The position numbers and the translations under genes are program-made. 64,000 bases of DNA from Rhodococcus globerulus NBRC 14531 (lineage in GTDB: Bacteria; Actinomycetota; Actinomycetes; Mycobacteriales; Mycobacteriaceae), in assembly GCF_001894805.1 (NCBI RefSeq), contig NZ_BCWX01000002.1:1364001-1428000 (forward strand). The letters run 5' to 3'. This document shows positions 54,364-62,631 of the stretch, one piece after another (the stretch's first letter is position 1; each line of letters begins with the position of its first letter). The notes below the pieces were generated by a model. The model was not told where the DNA came from and did no database searches. It was given only the letters and a program-made list of their open reading frames with translations.

Positions 54364-55074
54364 ATGTCTTGGCCAGACAATGCCCTGACAGAACCCGCAG
54401 CTGTTTTTGCGGCGTTGGCCCAGATTCTTTACTCCGCGACAGACGATGCCGACGTGTACAACGCGATCTGTTCCGCCGCGGTCGAATTGATTCCCGGTTG
54501 TGATCATGCCAGTTTGATGCTGCGCCGTGGGAACACCACCGTCACCGTCGCTGCGAGTGATGAGATGGCCGCTTTTGCAGATGATTTGGAGCGCGCCACC
54601 GGAGAAGGTCCGTGCCTTGACGCTCTCGAAACCGAAACACCACAGCTCGAGTCGGATCTGCGCACTCCGAACCAGTGGCCTGAATTTGCGCGGCAAGCTC
54701 TCTCGAAGACTCCGATCCGTGGAAGCATGGGGTTCCGCCTACTCGTCGACCGACGCAAAATCGGTGCTCTCAACCTCTTCTCCGATACACCGGGAGCGTT
54801 CACGGAGGACATAGCCGACGTGGCTATTGTTCTCGTCTCCTTCGCGTCTGTGGCAGTCACTGCGTTGTCGCGAGGAGAGGATGCCGAATCGCTGCGGCGA
54901 GGTCTGACCGGTAGCCGTGAGATCGGCCAGGCCGTCGGTTTGCTGATGGGATTACACGGGGTATCGAGCGACGCAGCATTCGAGATTCTGCAGAGGACTT
55001 CGCAGAACATGAATGTCAAGGTCGCAGACCTCGCTCGCGACGTCATCGTCCGGCATCGATCTACTCTCGACTGA
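54364..55074 (+). CDS. GAF-ANTAR domain regulator
   Basis: 236-residue sensor-regulator. A GAF domain (about residues 20-165) with CDHASLMLRRGNTTVTVAASD is followed by an ANTAR RNA-binding domain (about 175-235; SREIGQAVGLLMGLHGVSSDAAFEILQRTSQNMNVKVADLAR). ANTAR proteins bind dual-hairpin RNA and prevent termination. The GAF ligand is unknown. The ATG at 54364 has GAGG upstream; the start at 54322 is an alternative. It lies 129 bp after the alkB partner gene on the same strand. Confidence 0.9.
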   Translation: MSWPDNALTEPAAVFAALAQILYSATDDADVYNAICSAAVELIPGCDHASLMLRRGNTTVTVAASDEMAAFADDLERATGEGPCLDALETETPQLESDLRTPNQWPEFARQALSKTPIRGSMGFRLLVDRRKIGALNLFSDTPGAFTEDIADVAIVLVSFASVAVTALSRGEDAESLRRGLTGSREIGQAVGLLMGLHGVSSDAAFEILQRTSQNMNVKVADLARDVIVRHRSTLD

Positions 55075-55292
55075 CCGGCTCGCTGCCTCCTGAGAAAGTT
55101 GGCGCGAGACGGTTGCCTGGCAGCCGGCAGCATCATGTCTGGCCCGCTGGGATAGGATCTGTTTCAGTTCTTCGTCAAGCATCGGCAACGGACGTTTAAT
55201 TCCCATGCCGTGCTGCCCTGCAACGGCCACCTCGAACAGGTAGGTCAATCATTCCCCTTACGTCGAAGCACTCGGAAACATATAACGACGCA

Positions 55293-55706
55293 TTGATCGC
55301 ACTGGCCGCTGCAACCCAGCGTCCGGCCAATGTTGTCAACCTCGCCGGCGATTACGCCATCCGTGTCGATCTCGAGTACAGCCGCTACGTACTGGCCACC
55401 AACACTGCCGAGGGTCTGTCGGACGAAACCTATCCCGCCGGCTCGTGGTTGGTTCGTATCTTCCAATCTCAAATCGGCGGCCTCCCAGACGAACTACTCG
55501 CCGACGCCACCGATGAATGGCTTATCGACGCATTCGATTCCGTTCTCAGGCGCCTCGAAGCCGACGGAAAGAAGATCTTCGCGGACGCGGACTTCGGAGA
55601 CGTCAGCCTCCTGAAGCCGGCAACACACGTGATATCGGTGCACTCACAGATCACCCCGGCCCCTCGGCTGCGTTGCACGACTGAGGGATCTGCTCTGCAG
55701 GAATAA
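55293..55706 (+). CDS. Hypothetical protein with no clear start
   Basis: Open frame of 137 residues from a TTG at 55293. It reads like a real protein: VVNLAGDYAIRVDLEYSRYVLATN, TYPAGSWLVRIFQSQIG, and FADADFGDVSLLKP. The frame remains open further upstream but contains no ATG or GTG with a ribosome site, so it may be a remnant of a longer gene or start at a non-standard codon. The gap 55075-55292 before it has no other gene I can support. I do not recognise the family. Confidence 0.4.
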   Translation: MIALAAATQRPANVVNLAGDYAIRVDLEYSRYVLATNTAEGLSDETYPAGSWLVRIFQSQIGGLPDELLADATDEWLIDAFDSVLRRLEADGKKIFADADFGDVSLLKPATHVISVHSQITPAPRLRCTTEGSALQE

Positions 55707-55800
55707 GTCTCACTCGATCGAATACGAACCAGATCGAAACTGTGTCGCTACAGCCGTTGCTCCGAACCACGCGCTTTGCCGCATTCCAGCAATGTGGATG

Positions 55801-56199
55801 TCAGCCGAGCGCTTCCCCCACCAAGAACGCGACCTTCTGCCGTTCCACATCCACGTCGAAGTCGGCGTCGCGGGCGGCGATGCGCGCGATCAGCTCCGTC
55901 ACCGCAGCGTGGATCGTCTGTCGCAAGAATCCGCGTGGGTCGGAATCTCCCAGGACGTCGGCACTGTTCATCTGGATCTGCGCAGTGATCGTGCGCCGCG
56001 CCAGAAAAACACGCGGGGACCGGACACCGGTCGGATCAGTCACCGTCGTGATGTCGCCACCGACGATGACAAACAGGTCGAAGTCGTACTGGAACTCCAC
56101 GTTCCGCAGCTGCCACTTGATCCGACTCAACTCTTCGAAGTAGGTCAGCGGTATCGACGGGCCGCCGAACACCGATCTGAACCTGAGCCGATGCGTCAT
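55801..56199 (-). CDS. Hypothetical protein
   Basis: 132-residue acidic cytosolic protein. It has beta-rich LSRIKWQLRNVEFQYDFDLFVIVGGD in the first half and helical FLRQTIHAAVTELIARIAARDADFDVD in the second half. No motif I recognise. The ATG at 56199 lies 21 bp after the stop of the 56221 gene, so the two form an operon. The size and acidity resemble immunity-type proteins, but no toxin gene is adjacent, so this is only a thought. Confidence 0.6.
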   Translation of the reverse strand: MTHRLRFRSVFGGPSIPLTYFEELSRIKWQLRNVEFQYDFDLFVIVGGDITTVTDPTGVRSPRVFLARRTITAQIQMNSADVLGDSDPRGFLRQTIHAAVTELIARIAARDADFDVDVERQKVAFLVGEALG

Positions 56200-56220
56200 C
56201 CGGCCACACCGATCGAAGGC

Positions 56221-56664
56221 TCACTCACGGTTCGCTCCGACGGGGCGCGGGTCGACAGCACCGTCCGGCGTGGCGACCTCCCAGTACAGGTTGGATGGCC
56301 CGACCAAGATGAGTGGGTCGACCCACTCGGCAACGACCTCGACGATGACGTCCTCGAGTTCCACTCGTGACCAAATCCGCGGCCGGACCGGAACCGCAGG
56401 CTCCCAGCCGTCCTCACCCCAGATGACCCCGAACAGTTCCCGCTCATCACCGAGCTGCCTATCCAACGTGAACGCATCAGGGCCGTCGAATCGCGCCCAG
56501 ACATCGAACGTGCCGTGCGCGTCCTGGTCGACGAATACCTCGATGATCACGCCATCAATTCGGGCAGACGCTGTGTTGCGTATCGTTTCGAGCCGAGCGG
56601 CCACGACCAGCGACGCGGTGTCGAGGACGGCTCTCAGTGCGGCGCGGTACTCAGTTGCTTCCAC
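56221..56664 (-). CDS. Hypothetical protein (possibly DUF6389-like)
   Basis: 147-residue acidic protein with EYRAALRAVLDTASLVVAARLE, then IEVFVDQDAHGTFDVWARFDGPDAFTLDRQLGDERELFGVIWGEDG and a C-terminal beta segment. The Asp-Gly-rich VDQD...FDVWARFDGPDAF pattern reminds me of the DUF6389 family, but I cannot confirm it. No signal or TM segment. It is the first gene of a two-gene operon with 55801-56199. Confidence 0.6.
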   Translation of the reverse strand: MEATEYRAALRAVLDTASLVVAARLETIRNTASARIDGVIIEVFVDQDAHGTFDVWARFDGPDAFTLDRQLGDERELFGVIWGEDGWEPAVPVRPRIWSRVELEDVIVEVVAEWVDPLILVGPSNLYWEVATPDGAVDPRPVGANRE

Positions 56665-56778
56665 GGACTCAGCATATCCGTGCCGTTCCCGGAGCAGTTC
56701 ACCCTCGGAGCAACAGCATGCCCCTACAGCAGGAGAACACTAAATCTATTGATCGGCAACGGATCTCGCGAGATCGTG

Positions 56779-56991
56779 TCAAGATGTCCGATCACGGTCC
56801 CTCTCCACAATCCAGGCTGCAACCTGCGCCCGCGAGGTGAACCCCAGTTTTGTCAGTATGTGCTCCACATGCCCCTGGGCGGTGCGCGGTGAGATCACCA
56901 GCCGATCGGCGATGGCCTGGTTGGTCAGACCTTGGGCGATGAGATCGGCGACTTGGCGTTCCCGCTTGGTCAGTCGCGTCGAGGCGTCCAT
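56779..56991 (-). pseudogene. LuxR-type HTH, out of frame with the upstream kinase-ATPase gene
   Basis: 70-codon frame with a LuxR/GerE DNA-binding domain ([20 protein letters not shown], then [20 protein letters not shown]). It overlaps the 3' end of the kinase-ATPase frame by about 22 bp but is in another reading frame. In full-length relatives this HTH is the C-terminus of the same protein. It therefore looks like the stranded tail of a broken gene. Translation from the ATG at 56991 is possible but has no ribosome site. Confidence 0.75.
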
Positions 56992-59288
56992 GCCGGATCC
57001 GGCTGCTGACGGGCAAGCAAGTGGTCGATCCAGTGCCGGCACTCGTTGTACAGGCCTTGGGAGCTCCAGAAGAAGGACAACGCGACAGCGGTTCGCAGGC
57101 CGGCGACGGGATCGTCGACGACGCTGAATTCGAGGGCTTCCCGCAGGTTCGGTTGCTCGCGCTTCAGACGCGCGATCCAGTCGAGTTGGCGGTCGCTGAC
57201 CCACTCGGCCTCCGCGTCGAGCGCCAACCGTTCGTACCAGTCCCGGTGCCGGCGGCGCAGTTCCGTTAGATCGCCGGACTGCTCGAGCTTCTCGTAGCCG
57301 TACTCGCGCAACGTCTCGAGCATCCGGAACCGCACCACCGACCCATGTTCCTCGCGAATCAGAATCGACTTATCGACCAATGACGTCAACGTGTCGAGAA
57401 GCGCGCCCGGATACTGGTCCGCGCTGCACACCTGCTCCGCAGCATCGAGTTCGAAACTACCCGCGAATACCGCCAACCGACCCCACACCAGTTGCTCACT
57501 GGCAGTACATAACTCGAAGCTCCAGTCGATACAGAGCCGCAACGTCTGCTGCCGCGACGGGGCGCCCCGGATACCTCGAGTCAGCAGCGCGTATCGATCA
57601 GTCAATCGCTCGAGAATCTGCTCGAGCGACATCGCCCGCAATCGCGCCGCCGCCAGCTCGATCGGCAACGGCAGCCCGTCGAGCCTGCGGCAGATCCCGG
57701 CCACCGTCTCCGCGTTCTCCTCGGTGAGCACAAATCCCGGAACTGCCGACGCGGCGCGCTCGCCGAACAACGACACTGCATCGTATTTAGACAATCCCCG
57801 GAGCGACGGCTTCCGCTCGGGCTCAGGGACGCCAAGCGGCGGAACCCGCAGCACCGCCTCCCCACCGATGTCGAGGGGTTCGCGGCTGGTAGCCAGAATC
57901 CGTAGCGACGGACAGACGCGCACCAGGGTCGCGGCCAATTCAGCGACGGCATCGACCAGCTGTTCACAGTTATCCAGAACCAGCAGCAATTCCCGCGGTT
58001 CGAGAAACTCGATCAGCATCTCCGGTACCGGTCTCGCCGACTGGCCCCGCAGTCCCAGCACACCAGCCACTGTTTCGATCAGCAACGACTCGTCACGCAG
58101 CTCGCCCAACTCGACGACCCGGACGCCATCGTCAAATTCGCTGTGCATCCCCGCCGCGAGCCGCATCGCCAGCCGCGTCTTTCCGACCCCGCCGATCCCG
58201 GTCAACGTCACCAACGGGCCAGCGGCGAGCAGGTTCTTCGCTTCGGTCAGCTCGCGTCGGCGGCCCACAAAGCTGGTCAGTTCCAGCGGAAGCTCCCCCG
58301 TCGTGCTCGGAGTAAAGGCACCTGAACGTCGCAGTCGACCTTCAGGGCCAGGTCGCCAGCCGCCGCCCGGTTCGCCGGGTTCGCCGGGTTCGGCACGTAG
58401 GGACATCTCGTCGACCGGGAAATCGTAGTGCCGTTGCAGTTGCCGCAGTTGCTCGCCGAACTCCGCGGCAGTGACTGGGCGCGCGCCGGGCGTCCGCGAC
58501 ATCGCGCGAGAGATTACTTCGGCCACGTCGTCGGGGATCCCATGGTCACGCAAGTCGGGTACCGCTTGCTTGGTGATCCGCAGAAACTGCGCGACAACTT
58601 GCTCACCGCTACGACGCTCGAACGGGGCGTGACCGGTGAGAGCGCTGAACAGGACAGCGCCAAGACCGTAAATATCGGCCGCTGGACTCGACGGATCTCC
58701 CCCCAGCACCTCCGGCGCCGTATATGCCGGCGACCCGGTGACGACCCCGGTGGCAGTCTCGAAACCACCGGTGATATGCGCGATACCGAAGTCGGCCAAC
58801 TCCGGTTCGCCGTACTCGGTGAGCAGGATGTTGGCGGGTTTGATGTCGCGGTGCAGGATGCCGAGCCTGTGCGCCGACTCCACCGCGCCCGCCATCTTCA
58901 CCCCCAGGCGGAACGCCTGATCCAACGGCAGCGGACCGTCGCGTCGAATCCGAGCATCGAGGGAATCCCGCGGGTGATACGGCATCACGATGAACGGACA
59001 GCCACTGTCGGTGGCGCCGACCTGCAAAATGTTGACGATGTTCGGGTGTCCGGTCAGCCGGCCCATCGCTTGCTGTTCCCGGAAGAAGCGAGACCTGTTC
59101 TCCTCGTCGAGATCAACCGTGAGCACCTTCACCGCAACCGGGCGATCCAAATCTGCCTGCATGCAGCGGTAGACGACGCCGAATCCGCCGCGGCCGATCT
59201 CCTGGACATCGTCGAAGCCGGCACTTCCCAGTTCCACGGCCGACGGCGGCGGGTAACGCTGAGTGCCGAGCGAATCACCTTCACCCAT
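56970..59288 (-). CDS. Ser/Thr protein kinase fused to NB-ARC ATPase, truncated LuxR-type regulator
   Basis: 772-residue protein. Residues 25-290 are a Ser/Thr kinase ([14 protein letters not shown] with the ATP Lys, [17 protein letters not shown]), followed by a linker and an NB-ARC/AAA-type ATPase starting with [15 protein letters not shown] and Walker [13 protein letters not shown] (about residues 370-382), then [18 protein letters not shown]. The usual C-terminal TPR region of about 250 residues is mostly absent and the frame ends soon after [13 protein letters not shown]. The LuxR HTH follows in another frame (56779-56991). This fits an internal deletion with frameshift. The kinase and ATPase parts are intact. 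Confidence 0.8.
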   Translation of the reverse strand: MGEGDSLGTQRYPPPSAVELGSAGFDDVQEIGRGGFGVVYRCMQADLDRPVAVKVLTVDLDEENRSRFFREQQAMGRLTGHPNIVNILQVGATDSGCPFIVMPYHPRDSLDARIRRDGPLPLDQAFRLGVKMAGAVESAHRLGILHRDIKPANILLTEYGEPELADFGIAHITGGFETATGVVTGSPAYTAPEVLGGDPSSPAADIYGLGAVLFSALTGHAPFERRSGEQVVAQFLRITKQAVPDLRDHGIPDDVAEVISRAMSRTPGARPVTAAEFGEQLRQLQRHYDFPVDEMSLRAEPGEPGEPGGGWRPGPEGRLRRSGAFTPSTTGELPLELTSFVGRRRELTEAKNLLAAGPLVTLTGIGGVGKTRLAMRLAAGMHSEFDDGVRVVELGELRDESLLIETVAGVLGLRGQSARPVPEMLIEFLEPRELLLVLDNCEQLVDAVAELAATLVRVCPSLRILATSREPLDIGGEAVLRVPPLGVPEPERKPSLRGLSKYDAVSLFGERAASAVPGFVLTEENAETVAGICRRLDGLPLPIELAAARLRAMSLEQILERLTDRYALLTRGIRGAPSRQQTLRLCIDWSFELCTASEQLVWGRLAVFAGSFELDAAEQVCSADQYPGALLDTLTSLVDKSILIREEHGSVVRFRMLETLREYGYEKLEQSGDLTELRRRHRDWYERLALDAEAEWVSDRQLDWIARLKREQPNLREALEFSVVDDPVAGLRTAVALSFFWSSQGLYNECRHWIDHLLARQQPDPAWTPRRD

Positions 59289-59422
59289 CGGACGGCCTAC
59301 TCACTCCGTCGGCACCTAACTCCTGGCCACTGGTCCCGACGGCACGACCAGCGCCCTTCAACCCTATCCCTCACCAGTCGTAGAGGATCGTCATCACTGC
59401 CGCAATCTGATTCAATGGAAAG

Positions 59423-60253
59423 ATGTGCAGGTGGCTGGCATATTCAGGTGAACCGATCCTTGCGCATGACCTCTTGTTCCGGCCGAAGCACTCGCTAATC
59501 GACCAGAGCCTGCATTCCCGTCTCGGTGCGACGACAACCAATGGCGACGGCTTCGGAATCGGTTGGTACGGGGAGGGCAGCGAGCCTGCCCTGTTCAAGA
59601 GCATTGAACCCGCGTGGAACGACTCGAACCTCCGCGAGGTCACCAGCCAATTGCGCACTCCGTTGCTCTTCGCTCACGTCCGCGCATCAACCGGTACTCC
59701 GGTGCAGCGCAGCAACTGTCACCCATTTCGGCACGGGAATTGGATGTGGATGCACAACGGTTCCCTGCACGGGTTTCATGAGATCAAACGCGAATTGGTG
59801 ACCGCCATCGATCCATCGCTCTTCCCCGACTTGGAGGGCTCCACGGACTCGGAAACTCTGTTCTTTCTCGCGCTCACCTTCGGCTTGACCGATGATCCGT
59901 TCGACGGGGTTGCCAGAGCGGTCGGGTTTGTCGAGCAGACAGCCCGCGCCCACGGAATCGACAATCCAGTACAGATGACGGTCGCTACGACGGACGGAAC
60001 ATCAACCTGGATCTTCCGCTATTCGACTGAAAGACAATCAAGGTCGCTCTTCTTCTCCACCGAGATCTCCACGCTGCGGAAACTCCATCCCGAAGTGGAA
60101 GCATTGCACCACCTTGGTGAAGAAGCACGAATCGTCGTTTCCGAACCACTGCGCGACCTTCCGGGAGCGTGGAACGAGGTGCCGGAATCGGCTGCGGGTG
60201 TCGTTCAAGCGGGACGGGACGAAATGCGGGAGTTCGAGCCAATCCCTACGTGA
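59423..60253 (+). CDS. Class II glutamine amidotransferase (YafJ type)
   Basis: 276-residue Ntn-hydrolase glutamine amidotransferase. The N-terminal MCRWLAYSG gives Cys2 as the nucleophile once Met is removed. Other motifs are TNGDGFGIGWYG, FAHVRASTGTPVQRSNCHPF, and WMHNGSLHGF. This resembles the YafJ/YafV group. A role in hydrolysing gamma-glutamyl substrates (as EgtC in ergothioneine synthesis) is possible, but no egt genes are near. The gene ends just upstream of a bidirectional terminator. Confidence 0.9.
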   Translation: MCRWLAYSGEPILAHDLLFRPKHSLIDQSLHSRLGATTTNGDGFGIGWYGEGSEPALFKSIEPAWNDSNLREVTSQLRTPLLFAHVRASTGTPVQRSNCHPFRHGNWMWMHNGSLHGFHEIKRELVTAIDPSLFPDLEGSTDSETLFFLALTFGLTDDPFDGVARAVGFVEQTARAHGIDNPVQMTVATTDGTSTWIFRYSTERQSRSLFFSTEISTLRKLHPEVEALHHLGEEARIVVSEPLRDLPGAWNEVPESAAGVVQAGRDEMREFEPIPT

Positions 60254-60289
60254 GTGTCGGTTCGACATCGACATCCACTCAGACAAACA

Positions 60290-60327
60290 AAAAATGCGGT
60301 TCCGGATTTCTCCGGAGCCGCATTTTT
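60290..60327. terminator. Bidirectional terminator between the amidotransferase gene and tRNA-Pro
   Basis: 17-bp hairpin (AAAAATGCGG... to ...CCGCATTTTT) with one mismatch and loop TTTC, and poly-A/T on both sides. It serves the plus-strand amidotransferase gene and the minus-strand tRNA-Pro. Confidence 0.85.
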
Positions 60328-60336
60328 GTTCTTCGG

Positions 60337-60410
<74 letters not shown>

Positions 60411-60511
60411 TCCGCGCCCTTGTTTCGGGCGCTTGGAAAGATTACATCAGAGACGGGCTGAAGTACCAATCGGCTGGTCAGAGCCTTTTTAGTACTGTTT
60501 GGACGCAGAAA

Positions 60512-61939
60512 CTAGCGGCTCTTACGGTCGCGCTTCTCGCGCACTCGGACGGATACGCGGATCGGGCTGCCGTCGAAGTTGAACTCTTCACGCAGACGCC
60601 GCTCGATGAAGCGGCGGTAGCCGGCCTCGAGGAAGCCTGTGGTGAAGAGAACGAAGGTCGGCGGGCGTGTGCTTGCCTGGGTCGCGAACATGATGCGAGG
60701 CAGTCGGCCACCGCGCATCGGCGGCGGTGTTGCTGCCACAACTTCCTTGAGCCAGGTGTTCAGGCGACCCGTGGGGATGCGCTTGTCCCAGGACTCCAGA
60801 GCCGTGTCGAGAGCCGGCACGAGCTTCGCCACGGCGCGACCGGTGTGGGCGGAGATGTTGACTCGCTGAGCCCATGGAACGCGGACTAGATCGCGGTCCA
60901 CTTCCTTGTCCAGCATGAGTCGACGGTCCTCGTCCACGAGGTCCCACTTGTTGAATGCGATCACCAATGCGCGACCCGTGTCGGCCACCATGCTCAGAAC
61001 ACGGAGGTCCTGCTCGGTGATCGGCTCGTGTGCGTCGATGAGCAGGATCGCGACCTCAGCGGCCTCGATCGCGCTCTTCGTGCGCAGCGACGCATAGAAC
61101 TCGGCGCCGCTGGCATGGCTGACGCGCTTGCGCAGACCAGCCGTGTCGACGAAACGCCAAGGGCGCCCGCCGAGTTCGACGATCGAGTCGACCGGGTCGA
61201 CGGTGGTGCCGGCAACGTTGTGTACGACGGACCGCTCGTCGCCGGACAGCTTGTTGAGCAAGCTGGACTTTCCGACGTTCGGCTTTCCGACCAGAGCAAC
61301 ACGACGCGGGCCGCCGCCAGGGATGCCTTCACGCGGGGTTTCCGGAAGCTTCTCCAGAACCTCGTCGAGCAGGTCGCCGGTACCGCGGCCGTGCGTCGCA
61401 CTCACGGAGTACGGCTGACCGAGACCCAAGGACCACAGTGCGGCGACCTCGGACTCGGTGCGTCCGTCGTCCACCTTGTTGGCAACGAGAATGACCGGGG
61501 TCTTGGAACGACGCAGCACCCGAGCCACAGCTTCATCCGTCGCGGTGGCCCCGACAACAGCGTCGACGACCAGGAGAATGGCGTCAGCCGTTCCCATGGC
61601 CAACTCGGCCTGACGCGCAACGGCCTGCTGAAGGCCCTTTGCGTCGGGCTCCCATCCGCCAGTGTCCTGGACGAGGAAGCGTCGTCCGGCCCAGTTCGCC
61701 TCGTATGAGACACGGTCACGGGTAACGCCGGGGATGTCCTCGACTACCGCTTCACGGCGGCCGATGATGCGGTTCACGAGCGTCGACTTGCCGACGTTCG
61801 GTCGACCGACAACAGCCAAGGTCGGAACGGCAATGTGCGCTTCGCCTTCGCCGTCCGCTTCGAGATCGGCGTAGTCCCACTCCGATTCCTCGGACCAGGT
61901 TCCGTCGCCGGCAAATTCGGTTACCAGATCGTCGCTCAC
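60512..61939 (-). CDS. der: Ribosome biogenesis GTPase Der (EngA)
   Basis: 475-residue GTPase with two tandem G domains ([12 protein letters not shown] near residue 42 and [12 protein letters not shown] near residue 218) followed by a KH-like domain. It is needed for 50S ribosome assembly. Each G domain has DTGG/DTAG and NKxD (VANKVDD, FNKWDL) motifs. The N-terminal 35 residues are an acidic extension. Its GTG start overlaps the cmk stop (GTGA at 61936-61939), and cmk overlaps rluB in the same way, so rluB-cmk-der is one operon. Confidence 0.96.
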   Translation of the reverse strand: MSDDLVTEFAGDGTWSEESEWDYADLEADGEGEAHIAVPTLAVVGRPNVGKSTLVNRIIGRREAVVEDIPGVTRDRVSYEANWAGRRFLVQDTGGWEPDAKGLQQAVARQAELAMGTADAILLVVDAVVGATATDEAVARVLRRSKTPVILVANKVDDGRTESEVAALWSLGLGQPYSVSATHGRGTGDLLDEVLEKLPETPREGIPGGGPRRVALVGKPNVGKSSLLNKLSGDERSVVHNVAGTTVDPVDSIVELGGRPWRFVDTAGLRKRVSHASGAEFYASLRTKSAIEAAEVAILLIDAHEPITEQDLRVLSMVADTGRALVIAFNKWDLVDEDRRLMLDKEVDRDLVRVPWAQRVNISAHTGRAVAKLVPALDTALESWDKRIPTGRLNTWLKEVVAATPPPMRGGRLPRIMFATQASTRPPTFVLFTTGFLEAGYRRFIERRLREEFNFDGSPIRVSVRVREKRDRKSR

Positions 61940-62631
61940 TGCACTGCTCCAGTTCTGTCGCTGACCACCAACAGCAGCTTGGCGATCACATCTTCAATGC
62001 CCAATTCGCTCGTATCCACCAGGATGGAATCCTCGGCAGGGCGCAACGGCGACACTGCCCGAGTCGAATCGAGATGGTCACGGCGCTGCACATCAGCCAG
62101 CACCGCTTCGTAATTGTCTTCGCGGCCTTGGCCGACATTCTGCGTATTGCGCCGTGCCGCACGGGTTTCCGCCGATGCGGTCAAGAAAATCTTGACGTCT
62201 GCATCAGGGAGTACGACGGTTCCGATATCGCGTCCTTCGACGACGATCCGCTCTGCGCCCGCCGCCAGCTCACGCTGAGTAGCGACCAACAGGTCGCGAA
62301 CCTCGGGCACGGCGGACACAGCGGAGACAGCCTTGGTCACCGCGTCGCCGCGGATCTCTTCGCCGACGTCGTCGCCGTCGAGCAGAACCTGCTCGCTGAC
62401 GGGATCGGTGCCGATGGACCAGGGCAACGCCGCAACCGCAGCGGTAATCGCCGCAGCGTCAGCCAGATCGATTCCCTGACGCAGCACGTGCAGGGTCGCG
62501 ATCCGGTAGATAGCTCCGGTGTCGAGGTAGCGGGCGCCCAAACGCTGCGCCAACGCACGGGAGACGCTGGACTTGCCGGTTCCGGACGGTCCGTCCATCG
62601 CGACCACCAGCGGCATGGACGAATCGGTCAC
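61936..62631 (-). CDS. cmk: Cytidylate kinase
   Basis: 231-residue P-loop nucleoside monophosphate kinase that phosphorylates CMP and dCMP. It has Walker [17 protein letters not shown] (residues 12-27), [11 protein letters not shown] (NMP site) and [24 protein letters not shown]. It lies between rluB and der with overlapping start and stop codons on both sides (GTGA). Confidence 0.96.
   Translation of the reverse strand: MTDSSMPLVVAMDGPSGTGKSSVSRALAQRLGARYLDTGAIYRIATLHVLRQGIDLADAAAITAAVAALPWSIGTDPVSEQVLLDGDDVGEEIRGDAVTKAVSAVSAVPEVRDLLVATQRELAAGAERIVVEGRDIGTVVLPDADVKIFLTASAETRAARRNTQNVGQGREDNYEAVLADVQRRDHLDSTRAVSPLRPAEDSILVDTSELGIEDVIAKLLLVVSDRTGAVQ

Noticed and set aside
56992-57204. Upstream part of the frame that ends in the LuxR HTH
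   Set aside because: Its sequence is Arg/Pro-rich shadow of the kinase-ATPase gene; only the part from 56991 down encodes a recognisable domain.
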